From contig NW_002476365.1 in assembly GCF_000189635.1 (NCBI RefSeq), positions 248,001-312,000 on the forward strand: a DNA stretch of 64,000 bases, in the 5' to 3' direction. The DNA comes from Tetrahymena thermophila SB210 (lineage: Eukaryota; Ciliophora; Oligohymenophorea; Hymenostomatida; Tetrahymenidae). The position numbers were made by a program, and so were the translations under genes. Below are positions 13,610 to 26,300 of the stretch, in pieces. The number at the start of each line of letters is the position of its first letter. Position 1 is the stretch's first letter. The notes under the pieces are model-generated. The model saw nothing but the letters and a program-made list of their open reading frames with translations. It was not told the origin of the DNA and did not search any database.

Positions 13610-14257
13610 GATTAGTGTAGTTTTTAAAAATAGTTTTATTTACTCTTAAATGATTAAGAGTTATACCAATAAACTTAAAAGGATAGGTTGAATCAATTCA
13701 GTTATTATGCTACCTCTAAGTATTTGGAAAGTGATTAACTAATTAAGCAAATTAAAAAAATTAAAGGGTTTTATGATAGATTAAGAGGTGAAAAATATTT
13801 AAAAATTGGAATTATTTAACTTTAAATAATCAATTTGTTAAACTAAGGTAATTAATTAATATATATTGGCTTATTTATGAGTCAATCTTAGCTTCATTTT
13901 TGCTTTTTGTTTTTTCAATTAGCAATATTAACATTAAAAAGTTGCGGATAAGCTAAGATGACTAATTTTATTTTTAAAACAGCTCCATAAAATAAATATA
14001 TACTAAATTTTATATAATTAATCTATTTATTTTATAATTTTATGAAATATTTAGGTTTCAGCTTATTTAAAGAAAGATGCTTTTATAAGAATGAAATTGA
14101 ATCATTTGACTTGTTGCTTAAGAAAAGATTTTATAGAAGAAATAATGAATATTTTTATCACTTATTAATTGAGAGTATTTAATAATTAATTTTAGGCCTT
14201 TACATTTTTTTAAACGAAAAAATAGAAAACTATTTAATAATATATTTTCAACTTTGA
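13610..14257 (+). CDS. Possible two-exon hypothetical protein (5' exon unresolved)
   Basis: The frame opens after a TGA at 13607 and reads through 13847. A GT-AG intron at 13848-13922 joins it in phase to 13923-14257, which ends at TGA 14255-14257. The product has charged stretches unlike random A/T DNA (for example KGFYDRLRGEKYLKIG, and later KERCFYKNEIESFDLL), then a hydrophobic end. The exact phase match across the intron supports a gene. Against it, there is no ATG at the front of exon 1, so either a short upstream exon is missed or this is a remnant. No family is recognised. Confidence 0.4.
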
Positions 14258-15214
14258 ATGCTATAAAAAAAATATATTTAAATTAGAAAATAAAAATTTA
14301 AGTGATTAGTTAAATATAATAAAATATTTTAAATCTATTATTTTTATAGATATTTTTTTCTAATAAAAATAATATTTTTATCATTATTTTATTGTATTTA
14401 AAAATATCATTCAAATATTTATTGTTTAATTTAAGTAAAATTTATGTTAGTATTATCTTTAAATTTTATATTAAAACAATTCAATTTATTTTTTTTTCTA
14501 AACAATTATTTTATTATTTCTTCAAATATTTTTAAGTTCATTATCTTTTATTTTTAATTTTTAAAGATTTTCGCTACATAAATTAGTAAAAATAAGCCAA
14601 ATTTACAGATTAACAATATTAATAGGTATGTTATCATAAATAGTTCAAATTAAAACAAATGTATTTGTTAATTCTAAATCTATTATCAATTTTTTTATAA
14701 CCTATTTATTATTGGTATATATGTTGGTAAATATTAAAAAAACATATAATTTTACGAGTAAATGAATGATTTATACAACAATTTAAAGAACATTTATTTA
14801 TTTAAAATTATCTTTAATATACAAAAATCACTTTATGATTGTCAAAAGAAACCAGAGTAAATTAAAATCTTTTAAAAATGCAAAGTATATATTTTGATTA
14901 TTAAAAGATATCTTTAAAATAACAAAGCTATTTGCAAAAGAAATAGCTTTTAAAATATTCAAATAGATTAGTAAATATCCTTTATTATGCTTGTTTAGAA
15001 TAGATAATTTTAGGAAATTAAAATTTTTTAACATTTAAAAAATAGAATTAGTTTATAATTTAATACATATTTTTTTCATCAATATTAATTTAGTTAAAAA
15101 AGATTTGGTTTATAATAAATTATTTATTAAATATTATAGTAGATCATAGGAAGAGCTAAGAGTTAGAATAATACTTAAAATTTATACAAAAATAATACTA
15201 ATCACTTGGATAAA
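14258..15214. other. A/T-rich stretch upstream of the MLF gene
   Basis: No gene is supported. Open frames on both strands at about 14.83-15.03 kb are dominated by Ile, Asn, Lys, Leu and Phe, as expected from noise when TGA is the only stop. The frame of the MLF gene stays open a long way upstream of its ATG, so a missed 5' extension cannot be excluded. Confidence 0.4.
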
Positions 15215-16963
15215 ATGATTGAAAAATACGATGGACGTCGTTAAAATTATTCAAGACAAAACAACAAAAATAATATGCTTGAATCTTATCATGGTTCTAA
15301 TTCTGCTAATCAAATTAGCAGAAAAAACGAAGCGTAATTATGCAGAAATGATGCTGTTGACATATTTTCCATGCATAACTAAATGATTAAGAGCATGGAT
15401 TAAAGATTTGAATAAATGCATAACAAAATGATGAAAAATTTTGAAAGTTCTTTTGGGGGTTTTGGGATTGGTGGTATTTTAAAAGAATTTTAATAGCCAT
15501 TTAGCATGATGAACAGCATTTCTAAATAGATGGATAGGATGTTTTCTGATTTTAGTGACCGTATTCACTTTATTCATCTTAAAAACATTCATTCTTATTT
15601 TTTTATATTGCTCACCAAACATTATATTTAAATAAGTTCATCATAGTACTATGCAGAATAGAGATAAAGGCGGGTTTACCTCAGTGCAGAGAGTTTTTGC
15701 TATGGAAAAGAAGATTGGACCTGATAATAAGCCTTACTAACAGAAATATTTTTCTAACAATGTAGTCTAGAAAGATTAATCAGGAAACACTGTAAATTAT
15801 TGTATTTGATCTAATAATTATTGCTTTATTTTTATTTGGAATGATGAAAAAAGAAAAATAGAAATTTAATTTTTTTTAAATCATTTCAGATTATTAAAAG
15901 GAGTCTTTAAATATTAATTAAATTCAAACGAGCATTTATTGTATTTAACTTTTTCAAAATCAAATTAGATTTCAGAGAGATAACAGGCATATAAAAACAC
16001 TTATGAGAAAAGGGATGCAATTGCATAAGAAAGGATGTTAAATAATTAAGGAAGAAAGTTCGTTTAAGAAAGAGTGAATGGACAAATCAGTTCAACCAAC
16101 CATTATTATAACATGGATGAAAGTAAATATAAATTTTAATTAAAAAAATACCCATCAAATTTAAATATCTACTGGGTGCTTGTTTACTCACTTTAATTTA
16201 TTTGTTGATTATATATTTTTCTTTGAATGATTATTTAGATTAAACTGATGATTTCGATAGTATGTGGAATAATTTCAATTAAAAGATGGGATTCCATAAA
16301 AATCATTTTAAATAGTTGGGATTTGGAGGAGGTTTTACAAATTAAAACAGGCTGAGAAACGATGAAGATAATTATAATGATTCAGCAAGTAACTGGAGTG
16401 CTCCTAGTAATTAAGAAAATTTCACTAGAAAGGGTTATCAACACAATTAAAGATAAAATAAGAAGAATTACAAAGAATATAATTTTAAAGATGATTAAAG
16501 ACGTGGTGATTACCTTCCAATTCATGCTCGAAACGAGGATTAACCAGTGCGTCTCAACAATAACTTCAATGGATATGGAAGAAGAGAGAGTAAATATTTC
16601 TAATAAAATATAATATCTTAGCATCAATTGATTTTATTTTTCTATTTTAAATTTGAATTCAATTAATAATATTTTTAATATTTTGCTATCACAAAAGCTG
16701 ATCTATAGCCAACGTAACCAAATTAAAATAGACCATCAGTAGCAGCACTTCCATAAAGTTAAGCACAAATACCTTCTAACAATAATAGCATTGCTGACTC
16801 AAGGCCTAACTAAAGAAACAGCATTTAAAATTCTAATATAAATAGACCTCCAGTTACTGTTCCTGCAAGATAAAATAATCAGATACCTATTAGAAACGGT
16901 GTTGAATCTGGAGTTTTTGTGAATAGAAATAACCCAAAAGGTGCCTTGCCTAAGGCAGGATGA
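15215..16963 (+). CDS. Myeloid leukemia factor (MLF) family protein
   Basis: The five-exon model is 15215-15560, 15637-15791, 15969-16122, 16239-16589 and 16698-16963. Phases agree throughout, giving 423 residues and a TGA stop at 16961-16963. The N-terminal part is Met/Phe-rich (MNSISKQMDRMFSDFSD), as in MLF proteins. The core holds family hallmarks: KKIGPDNKPYQQKYFSNN, then ERQQAYKNTYEKRDAIAQER and MLNNQGRKF, and a closing YYNMDE, matching the animal pattern ERKQ-RD-AHERHIGDRGR. MLF proteins are small adaptors reported in nucleus and cytoplasm and linked to protein-aggregate handling and transcription; no enzymatic activity is known. The remaining ~190 residues are a Gly/Asn/Gln/Arg-rich tail without recognisable domains. 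The ATG at 15215 is the first good in-frame Met. An upstream extension is possible because the frame is open. Confidence 0.85.
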
Positions 16964-19663
16964 TTAAAAATAGAAATCGCAATTAAATTTTGTTTCTTGA
17001 TTGATAATCTATAATAATTTACTATAATTAAATAATATACTGGTTTTAAATTTGTTATCAGAGTAATTTTTTTAAATATTAAATAAATTAAAATTCGTAT
17101 TATAATTCTTCATTTTAAATTTCATAAAATCTTTTTTTATATTCTTTACACTTTTATGCTTTCGTAAAGTCACAAAAATAAATAATTAAGCCTTGCTTTT
17201 AATCAATCAAGCTTTGAGTAATCAATCTAAAAAATTAAAAAGATAAGAGAATATAAATGCACAAGTATTGAATATTTATCATTTTAAAAAGTTTATTTTC
17301 TAAAATGATATTTTATCTATTGCAATAAAATAGAAAATTTATGTAGATTTCATAGATGATTTAGAAATGCAAGGTTAGTCTAATGAATTTTGATTAAAAT
17401 TTTTCTGTTTGAAAGTAGAATTTTTTAGACTGGCAAGTAATATTATTTATTACTGGAATTCAGTGCGGTTTATTATTTATTTTTTGATTTTTAAATTTAA
17501 ATGACCTTCTTAAGAGCATTTGAATTTTGATAATAATCATACAAAAGACAAATTATTCAAAAAGTATTTATATAGTATTTAAATTACTAATTATCTATCT
17601 TAATTTATTAAATAAAGAGTCTTGAGTAGATTTTTAAAAGGATGGTCTAAAAATTTTAATATTTATAGTCTTTTATATGTAATTAGTGCTTAGGAAGACT
17701 ACCAAAATTATTAAAGTAGAAAGTTTTTCTAATTTAAAATATTAGTTAGCTAGTTAGTTATTATCAATTGTGCGTGATTTATGATTTTGGAAAAGAAAGA
17801 ATAATTTGTTGAATTTTGTTTAATTTTTTTTCTAGTATCCAATATTAATTTTCACTGAAATAGAGGATTTTGTATATATTTTTGTTGCATCTATTATGAA
17901 TTAATGTCATAGCCTCTTAATATTTATATATTTTTATGTTTTAGAACATTTTTAATAATGTTACTCTGCCAATAAAATGCATCATCTAAAAGTACATAGC
18001 TTAAATAGATTTATTTAAGTATTTCAGAAACATCTTAAAAATTTCAAATATCTATTTGATTTTAAAAATAAAAAAGGATTGGAAAAGTGCGTGTATATTA
18101 CTGGGTGTATTTATATTTAAGTTAAATGATATAATTTTATCGTTTTTTAACAAGGAGATTTAAATAAAATTGTAAGCTTTTGATTATAATCCCAATATTT
18201 AAAAATATGATCGATCAATAAATAAATAGCAACAAATTTTTGTCAATTACAACTCATTCAATTTCTAACGCGTTTATAACTCAGTTTTCTGGTTGAATTG
18301 AGTCAACTTACAATTCATACACAATTATAAATTTCATTTACAATTATTTCTTTTTTTATGAAATGAAAGTTGATGATTGAAAACTCTAATAATCAAATTC
18401 TACTCTTAGACAAATAATTAAAGACTCATTTACATTTTAAAAAGAATTTATAAGCATATATCTATTTCAAATTAATTCTTATTATTTTGATTAAATGAAA
18501 AGTTATTCGATTTTCTAAACAAAATCTCTATTAAAGCCTATTCATGCTTTTCTAAAAATAAAAATAATAAATATGCTTTCTTGTTTATCATCAATTCTGA
18601 ATATGCTTTTTAAATTTTATGATAAGAATTTTAAGAAATGAATGAATGAGTTGCGGGAAAAGTAAAAATTGATTATTATTTTAATCATTTAAAAAAATGA
18701 TATTCATCCACATATTAAATAATTTAAAAATTGATCGTTTTTAATATAAAATAAATTAATGATTCATCCATCATCCATCGTTCAAAAAAATAAATAAATC
18801 AATTAAAAAAAGTAAAATAAAATGTTAGAAATGAATTAGAAATATAATTTAAAAAGAAACTAATTAATTATTTGAGTGGTTGCAAATAAAAATAAGGTAA
18901 AAATATACAGTTTGACTAAAAAAATATAAAATTATTATATTTTTGATATATTTAATTGATATATGAAAGTAAGTGTGAGTCGAGCAATATTATATTTTTA
19001 ATAATGTAAGGTAAAGTTGAGTTTTAACCCAATTAATGGAGCAATTAAGATAAAAAGATAGAGAGGAATATAAATATTTAATTAATATATTTGAAATTTG
19101 CATCTAAAAGTAGAAAGAGAGCAATTATTGATTGATTGAATGATTATTTGTTATTTTGTTTGTTTGTTTGTTTGATATGTGCATAGGAAATAATTAAATA
19201 TTTTATTTAAATAGAAATAGGTTAATTAGGTTTATTTTGATAATAATTATTTATTGGATTAATATATGAGTAATTAATGTATCTGTCTGTGAAGATGAGA
19301 AGAGAGAGGGAGGGAGTATTTTTTTTTTGAGATAGAAATGAGAATTGTTCATTGAATATCAAGTATTTGATTTTATTTGCTTATTAAATTAATAAATTAT
19401 CATAATAATGTATCAGGAGCCAGTTAATATTTATGGTCATTAAGCATTTTTATTTTTAGAGTTTATGGTTGGTTGCTTTGTAAATTAATAAAAACTAGAG
19501 GCAAACATTATTAAATGTGAGAAATGTGGTAAATTATTTAATTAAATTGCTCTTTTAGCGATTTTGTTTGTTTGTGGTCAATTTTTTGTAAGAAAGGAAA
19601 TTTCATAGCACAATTAAAATTTTAACAAATATTGATTATTGTAGCCTGTCTGTTAATGAGATT
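16964..19663. other. Long gene-free stretch between convergent genes
   Basis: This 2.7-kb stretch lies between the 3' ends of the MLF gene (+) and the MGC-start gene (-). It holds simple-sequence patches, including TTTG repeats at about 19154-19174 and a purine-rich block near 19300-19335. A TGA-free frame at about 17793-18130 has moderate coding character but no start codon. No gene, tRNA or repeat element is supported. Confidence 0.5.
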
Positions 19664-20254
19664 TCAAAATACCTCTTCAATTTCTTTCTCGCTGTTGTAT
19701 TGTGAATTTTTATGATGACTGAGGCGCTTGTTGAATGTAGAGTTTAATTCGAATAGACCATAGCTTACGTTGGTTTGAGCATTTTACTCAGTTTCAAAGT
19801 AATAGGTGACTCTCATAATCAGTTATTGTAAACGTTGGAATTTAATCTCAAATTTTTTTGAAATTTTCATTCCTTAAGGAGTGTTTTTAAACTCGTTAAG
19901 CTCTGTAAAGTATTTTGAATTGATTTCGTTAATGTTTTAGAATTTTAGCAAACATTATTTAATGTTCTTCAAGAATTTGGAAACAACCAATTCATGTTTA
20001 TATTTGTTAATAACTTTGAAACGTTTGAAGACAGCTAAGTCTTTGTGGATATTTTCCATTTCATTGACTTCATTGTCTTGGAGGGCAATTTCTTCCCTTT
20101 CGGAGTCATCCATATCCTTTAAGAGACTCTCAAATGTTTGAACTCTTTATGTTTGAATGTAGAATTCGATAGATGAATAAGAATTGATTAAATCATTAAC
20201 AATGTTATTGATTTATTTGTTTGAATCAGCAGATTTTGTGCTTGTGCAACCCAT
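19664..20254 (-). CDS. Small predicted N-myristoylated/palmitoylated protein, 196 aa
   Basis: This single exon on the minus strand runs from the ATG at 20254-20252 to TGA at 19666-19664. Its base composition is clearly less A/T-rich than its surroundings. The protein starts MGCTSTKS: Gly2 with Ser/Thr at position 5-6 is an N-myristoylation signal, and Cys3 is a likely palmitoylation site. That suggests anchoring to the cytosolic face of a membrane. The rest is predominantly helical and charged (for example MDDSEREEIALQDNEVNEM), with no transmembrane segment and no enzymatic motif that I recognise. Seven in-frame TAA codons are read as Gln and none as stop. Function unknown; a membrane-associated scaffold or cortex protein is possible but not shown. 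Confidence 0.8.
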
Positions 20255-20648
20255 TTAAAGTCCCAACAGTAATTCTAATTTTATGAATTCTTTTTTAATA
20301 AAGGAATGCGGGAAGTGAGAAGGGATTTGATTATTTTTTTTTAATCACTTTTGATTTATATTTTAATTAAATTATTATATTTTTTTCTTTCTTCAAATTA
20401 TTTAGAGATGATTGAAATTGATGGAGTGGGGTCTACATTAATTACTTATATATTTAATTAATTGCCAATTAATTAGTTGAGTTTTTTTTAATTTGATTAC
20501 AGAGTCCTACTCAAATTAGAAACTCTATATATATACATATTTGAATTAAATCGGTGCTGTCACCAAAAATTATAATTTTAATGATTAGTTTTAAGATAAA
20601 GTAATCTAAAGACTGAATTTTCATATTTCCTTTTGATATTTAGTAAGT
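20255..20648. other. Upstream region of the MGC-start gene
   Basis: This A/T-rich stretch presumably carries the promoter of the minus-strand gene, shared with any gene starting at 20649. No specific element is recognised. Confidence 0.3.
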
Positions 20649-21050
20649 ATGAATATACTGTTTAATAAAATTGACTACTCCAACAAAAACGAATTGTAAA
20701 AGAAAAACCATAGCAGAAGACCAAGTTAAGTGATGAAGAGCCATTTTTCAAGAAGAATATTTTTTAGTAATCGCAAACATGCAAAACATATTTTTTTTCA
20801 AATTTCAGTTATAAATAAAAATTTCGAATATATCTTTTTCTAGTAAGATAGATAAATAAATAAATTATGTATATTAATGAAAAAATAAGAAAAGTATAGT
20901 GCCTATTTAAAAATTTATCATTTAATTTAATTGGTTAAAAAAGAAAAATCAAAAAAAGTTATTGCACTATTGATAGAATTTGACGTTTCTCTCCCTGCGA
21001 GATAAATATAAAACAAATAATCCCAAAAAAACAAAACACAGATAAAGTGA
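20649..21050 (+). CDS. Possible small hypothetical ORF, 133 aa, divergent from the MGC-start gene
   Basis: ATG 20649 opens a TGA-free frame to TGA 21048-21050 (134 codons). The first half is basic and polar (KKNHSRRPSQVMKSHFSRR) and its DNA has more G/C than the flanks. There is also a charged stretch near the end (VKKEKSKKVIALLIEFD). With TGA as the only stop, an open frame of this length arises by chance fairly often in such DNA. No family is recognised and no introns are needed. The minus-strand ORF overlapping at 20927-21160 looks like noise. Confidence 0.3.
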
Positions 21051-23397
21051 TAGATACTTAAACAAATTTTTTTTATAATAAAATTAATAGTTACTATAAA
21101 TTGAAATAGTTTGATGTGATATGAAAAATCGAGATTTAATTCTAATAGTTTCTTTCTCATATTATAAAGGAAGGCTCAATATATATTATCTCTCTTAATT
21201 TATCTTTTTCTGTAATTCTTATAATTAAAATTCTATTCTATTGTATTCTTTTCTATATTTATTTACACTTTAAAAGAAATCTTAATGAAGAAAATACATT
21301 TTTTTCCTTCTATAAAAGGACAAATTAAAAAATACACTTAATAGCATAAAATTAATTGTTGATTTACATGTACATATTATTAGATAAATGTAAAGTCTAA
21401 CTAAATATCTTTAATTAAATTATTTTTAACTTCAAGGCTAGTCTAGGTATTTTTTAATTAGATATTTCTTAATCTGATCTTTAGAATCTGAGATTTATTT
21501 GATTATTTAATTACGCGAATATGCAAGAATATCAGAATATTAATCGGTCATCAAATTTATAATTTTTTATAATCAAACTATGTTTTATAACTATGATTTA
21601 CAATCTAAAATAATTAATCCCCTTATACTTTGGACAAGCTAATTTAAATATAAATCACAAAGTAGATTTTTTTATAGCAGATCAAATCAAATGATAATTA
21701 AAAATTTATGTATCTTATCTTACGCATATTAAGATTAAATTAAATTTCCATAAATCATTTATAAAAATTTATTTTTTCCCAAATACTTTTACAAATATCA
21801 GTAAAAATACAAATATTATTTGATCTATTATTTATATTTAAGTCTAATTGATGAGTAAATCTTCGCGAAATCAGAATTAATAAAATATTGAAAAATAGTA
21901 AATTAAAATAAGAATCCAGTTCTTTTTTTCTTTTTTCTCAATCAAGCACTTGAACGCTACATAATAAGATTTAATTATATTAAATTGTTATATTAATCTT
22001 AATTCTAATACATATATAATTATGTTATTTATTTGGTTGTAATTGTTTACTATAAGAAAATATATCAACTTAATTCTTGAAATAAGATTTCAAAAGTCCC
22101 ATCTTTCTTGATCTTTTTATATTCTAGCCTACTAACAAAATAGATTTTTAAAATATTAATATTGCAATTTAAATGTCAAAATGCTTATTAATTCTTATTT
22201 TATTTAAATAAAATTAATTTTTTACTATTCTAATGTATTAGAAAATTTGTATTTTTCAATTGGTTTTCACTTTTAAATAAGGTATTGATTTAATATCTTT
22301 TAAAAACTTATAAAACCGAAGAAGCAAAGCACGTGATTTAATTTACTTAACTTACATTGAAAAATTGAAAATTGTAGAAAAAACGAAATTCAATTTTTAA
22401 AATCAGGTAGTATTTTTGTTCAAAATATTAAAGAAAAAACAAATCTTAATTTCTATTGTTTAAAAAATCTAATTAATATTATATTTTTAATGTACTAATT
22501 TATATCGAATAGTACCTCTGGATATGTTATAGTTCTAGTTAAATATAAATGGCTTAAATGAATTCATGCTCACCGTTTTTACTATAAATAGATGCTTTAT
22601 TAACTATCATTAAAGGATTTTGTATTATTTCATTTTCAGATAAATTAGAATTTAAAAATGATCCATTTTAACAGGTATAAATTTTTCTTTTGATTATGCA
22701 AATAAGAAATGAGTAATAAATTTATTTGTAAAAGAATAGTGATTTAAATATCAATAAAGGATTTTCTTTTGTACAAAAAATTATTAGGTAAGACAAAATA
22801 TTTACCTTAAATTACATTAAAAATCAATAAAGTGAGAAATTTAACTTCCTCAAAAAAGATTATTCTATAAAGTTAATTTCCTACATTAAATACGTGTTTT
22901 TTCAAAAAAATTACTTGATTTTTCCCTCATATATTGCTAAACCTCTTTAATCTTAATTTTATATTGTAAATAGAAATTAAATTTCATTTTAAGCCTGAAT
23001 AAAAGTAAATTAATAAACAATTATTTTCTAAAAAACAAAATTATTGCAAAAAAACAGCTTTTTTATATATTTAAGTCAAGTAAAAATTGAGAGAAATTTC
23101 ATTTTTGTAAATAAAATTAACTTAATTTATGTTCCAAACACATATAAATGCATACACAGCTCCTAATTTCAATATTATTAAAATTTAATAAATTATTGAT
23201 TGGATAGCTATACATAAAAACATTTAGATAATATTACTGATAAATTAAATTATATTCTGTAATTAAATTAAATTTTCATATGGACAGATTAATTTACATT
23301 ATTTGATTTATTATTGTTTACTTTTTTAATTTATTTGCTTACTTATTACTAACTAAAGAAAGAATGAGAAAGAGAGAGAGAAAAGAATCACCATCCC
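21051..23397. other. A/T-rich gene-free stretch downstream of the adaptin gene
   Basis: No gene is supported. A slightly less A/T-rich patch at about 22500-22660 has a short open frame with coding-like residues but no start or splice context. No repeats or RNA genes are seen. Confidence 0.4.
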
Positions 23398-26300
23398 TTG
23401 GGGAAATCTTATACAAGACTGTCTAGTGCTACCTTTAAATTATTATTTTAATATTTTAGTAATCTAAAAAATAAAAATGAGAATGTATACTGGCTTTCCA
23501 TTTATATTATATTGAAGACGGACCTTCATAGCTATGCTTTTTTGCCCTGCCATTGTATTAACAACACTCATTACCTATATTGTTATTATTTTTTATAAAA
23601 AATTTGTTATATTTTTAGTTATTTCTGTTAAAATATATTTAGTTTAGTAAGAATAAATTTCCAAGTAACTAGCAATTTCTTTGCTGATAAAATTCAAAAA
23701 AAAATTAATACATTTAAAAGGTTTAAATAAAATAAGAAAAATTAAATTCTCAATTTTTTTTTTAAGTATTTTTCTAAATTTTAACATTTGATAAATTTTT
23801 TCCTTTATTAAGCAATTTTGATGGGCATACATTTTAGTTTTAAATTAGCTTTTCTCAAAGAAACATTGATATTTAATTTAATTTGTGGTTATAAATTGCT
23901 TTAATTAACATTCTTGGATTTTATTTTCGTGGATATTAATACGAAAGATTCTTATAGTTTTATAAAATACATCTCAATCACTCAAATAAATTAATTCATA
24001 ATTTGGTTACAGAACAAAGTAAATGGATAAGTCAAAGCTGATAAATTTGATTGTATTTTTAATCAAATTTGGTAAAGAGAATATTTTAGTAATAGAGATT
24101 TTTTTGTTGCAATTAATATATAAAAAATTTATGATTATTTAAATCCTTACTTAAACTGTTTCACTTGAGGAATTAGGAGGTATCTGGGTAGATGATATAG
24201 GATTCATTGTTAGTTTATTATGCTTTTGAACAGCTACTTAGAACTAAAGTTCATTTATAATAAATGGAGTCTTATTTCCATACTCTATAGTGATCTCAAC
24301 AGTATCTGCAGATTGCTTTATTTTAAAATATAGAATATTAACAATAAAAAATCAGAAGATCAAATTATAAAAATTTAAAATATTTTTTAGATAAAATTTC
24401 CGACTAATTATTTTAATTGATTTGTATTAGGGCAGAAATAGTTTTTTATATAAAAGAAAATAAAGTACTAAGTATTCAATATGAAGTATTTCTAATTAAA
24501 TTGTATGTAACAATATAATAAGAAATAAGAGGATAATTTGTGAAATACCCCTAAAATTAAAAATCACTAGAACTACTTTAGGGTTAGGTTTATTTAATTT
24601 GATGAGGTTAATATAGAATGCTAAAATAAGTAATTAAGTGAGGAGATTAAGTAATTAAAATCTGTTAAAAACTAGAGTCTATTCAAAATATTTTTAAGAT
24701 TTTACCTTAGTGCATTTAAAAACAATCTTAATAGTTGCATCTTCGATAGCTGTAAATATGTGTTTTGGTAAAACTGGCTAGCTGACTTGCATTTCTCCAA
24801 AGTCATCAAAATTATTGTTTGAGGTTATTTTTTGATTAGAGATGGGAGTAGTTGTTATTTCTTCGTCTCCACCGAGTAAATCAATTAAGTTTTTAGATTG
24901 TTATTGCTCATTATTTTTCTCTTTTTAAGCCTGTGTATTACTTTAAGAAATTTATTAGTTCTAGCTTTGGGAAGGTAAATCATCAAGTAAGTCAGTAATT
25001 AGATTTTTTTATATTTTGTTATCATTTTGAGCTGAAGGTGTGTATGAAGTTCCACCTATTATATCATTTAATAAATCTATACCATTCTATTCTCCCTAAA
25101 TAGATGAAGTTGTTGGCACATTATTAGCTGTACTAGTACCTCCAATCAAATCGTCTAAGATATTTTGTTAAGCAGTTTGTGCTTAACTTACTGGAGTTTG
25201 AGGAATTTCATCATCTTCCAATAAATTTGTTTGCTTTTTTTAGCTTTACTCATCGACAGGCTTTCTATTAAATAAATACGTAATTTAATATTCGATATAT
25301 TTCAAATCATTAAATATCTTTTTGTAAGAAATATAACAAAATAAAAAATGTTCTATCAAACTCAGTTTTAATTAAAGTAGAATAGATAACAAAAAAAATT
25401 TATTTATAAATTTAAATTATTTTTTTTGTTTATTTACTCCTTTTTAAAAAGTCATAGATATTTTGCTTAAGCACTTGAATAAATTAATGAGTTAAATATC
25501 AGATAGATATTTCAAAATAAGGAAAATTGAATTAAAATTTCAGAGGAAATAATAGTGTAAATAAATTAAATCTAAATATTACTTAGAAAACTGTTAGGTA
25601 GCTTTTGAATATTCAGGATTAGTTTAAAAGATATAATGAACTTAATTTTTCCATTCATTTTAAATTATATGCAAATATTCACAGGCTCTCTTCTGAACTT
25701 CTGGGGTTGTTGATGTAGTTAATGGGTTTAAAATGTTTACATAATTTTCTAAAGTTAAACTAGTGAACTTATAGAATAATTTCATTAAGCAGTTCATGCC
25801 ATATTCTTTTACGTCATCATTTTCAACATACTTTTCAAAAACTTTAGAGATAAGGTCATATACATCTTTTTCACTAATTGAGTCTTCTGAGCCTTGAGTG
25901 GCTGTTACTAATTTATGGCCATACTCACCAAAACAGTATAAAGAGACAACTGCCAAGCCTGACTAATCAATTTTCTGTTTAAGTGCAAAATATAATTTTT
26001 ATACAGCATACTATTACAAACTAGGAGAAACAGATATTAGATTAATTAAATTGTTAGTAGTATCTTCTTTGGCGTAGCTACCAGCTAAACTGAGCACTTT
26101 GATGATCTATTTATTATTGTAATTAATTTTAGAAAATAATTAAAAATTTTTTAGTTATAGCTTACAGTATCAATTTGCCATCTTCTATTAGGTGCGTGAG
26201 AATCTATAATCATGCAAGTCTTTTTATAATTATAGAAAAATATTTAATATTTTACTTAAAAATAATTCGATTCTGAAAATTAATTAAGTAATAAACAAGA

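Noticed and set aside
14828..15034. 68-codon minus-strand ORF
   Set aside because: Composition is Leu/Ile/Phe/Asn/Lys only, as expected from A/T-rich noise; no splice or start context.
16362..16627. Overlapping ORFs on both strands
   Set aside because: Both are shadows of exon 4 of the MLF gene, whose own frame keeps phase with its neighbours.
20927..21160. 77-codon minus-strand ORF
   Set aside because: Hydrophobic, A/T-driven composition; overlaps a somewhat better plus-strand frame and has no homology that I recognise.
23390..23560. Less A/T-rich island, first considered as a small nuclear or structural RNA
   Set aside because: It resolves into the last two exons of gamma-adaptin (SIAMKVRLQYNINGKP and VALDSLVQDFPKGW) with correct splice phase and a TGA stop.
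23644..23832. 62-codon minus-strand ORF
   Set aside because: Lies in the intron before the penultimate exon of gamma-adaptin; not conserved in the family.
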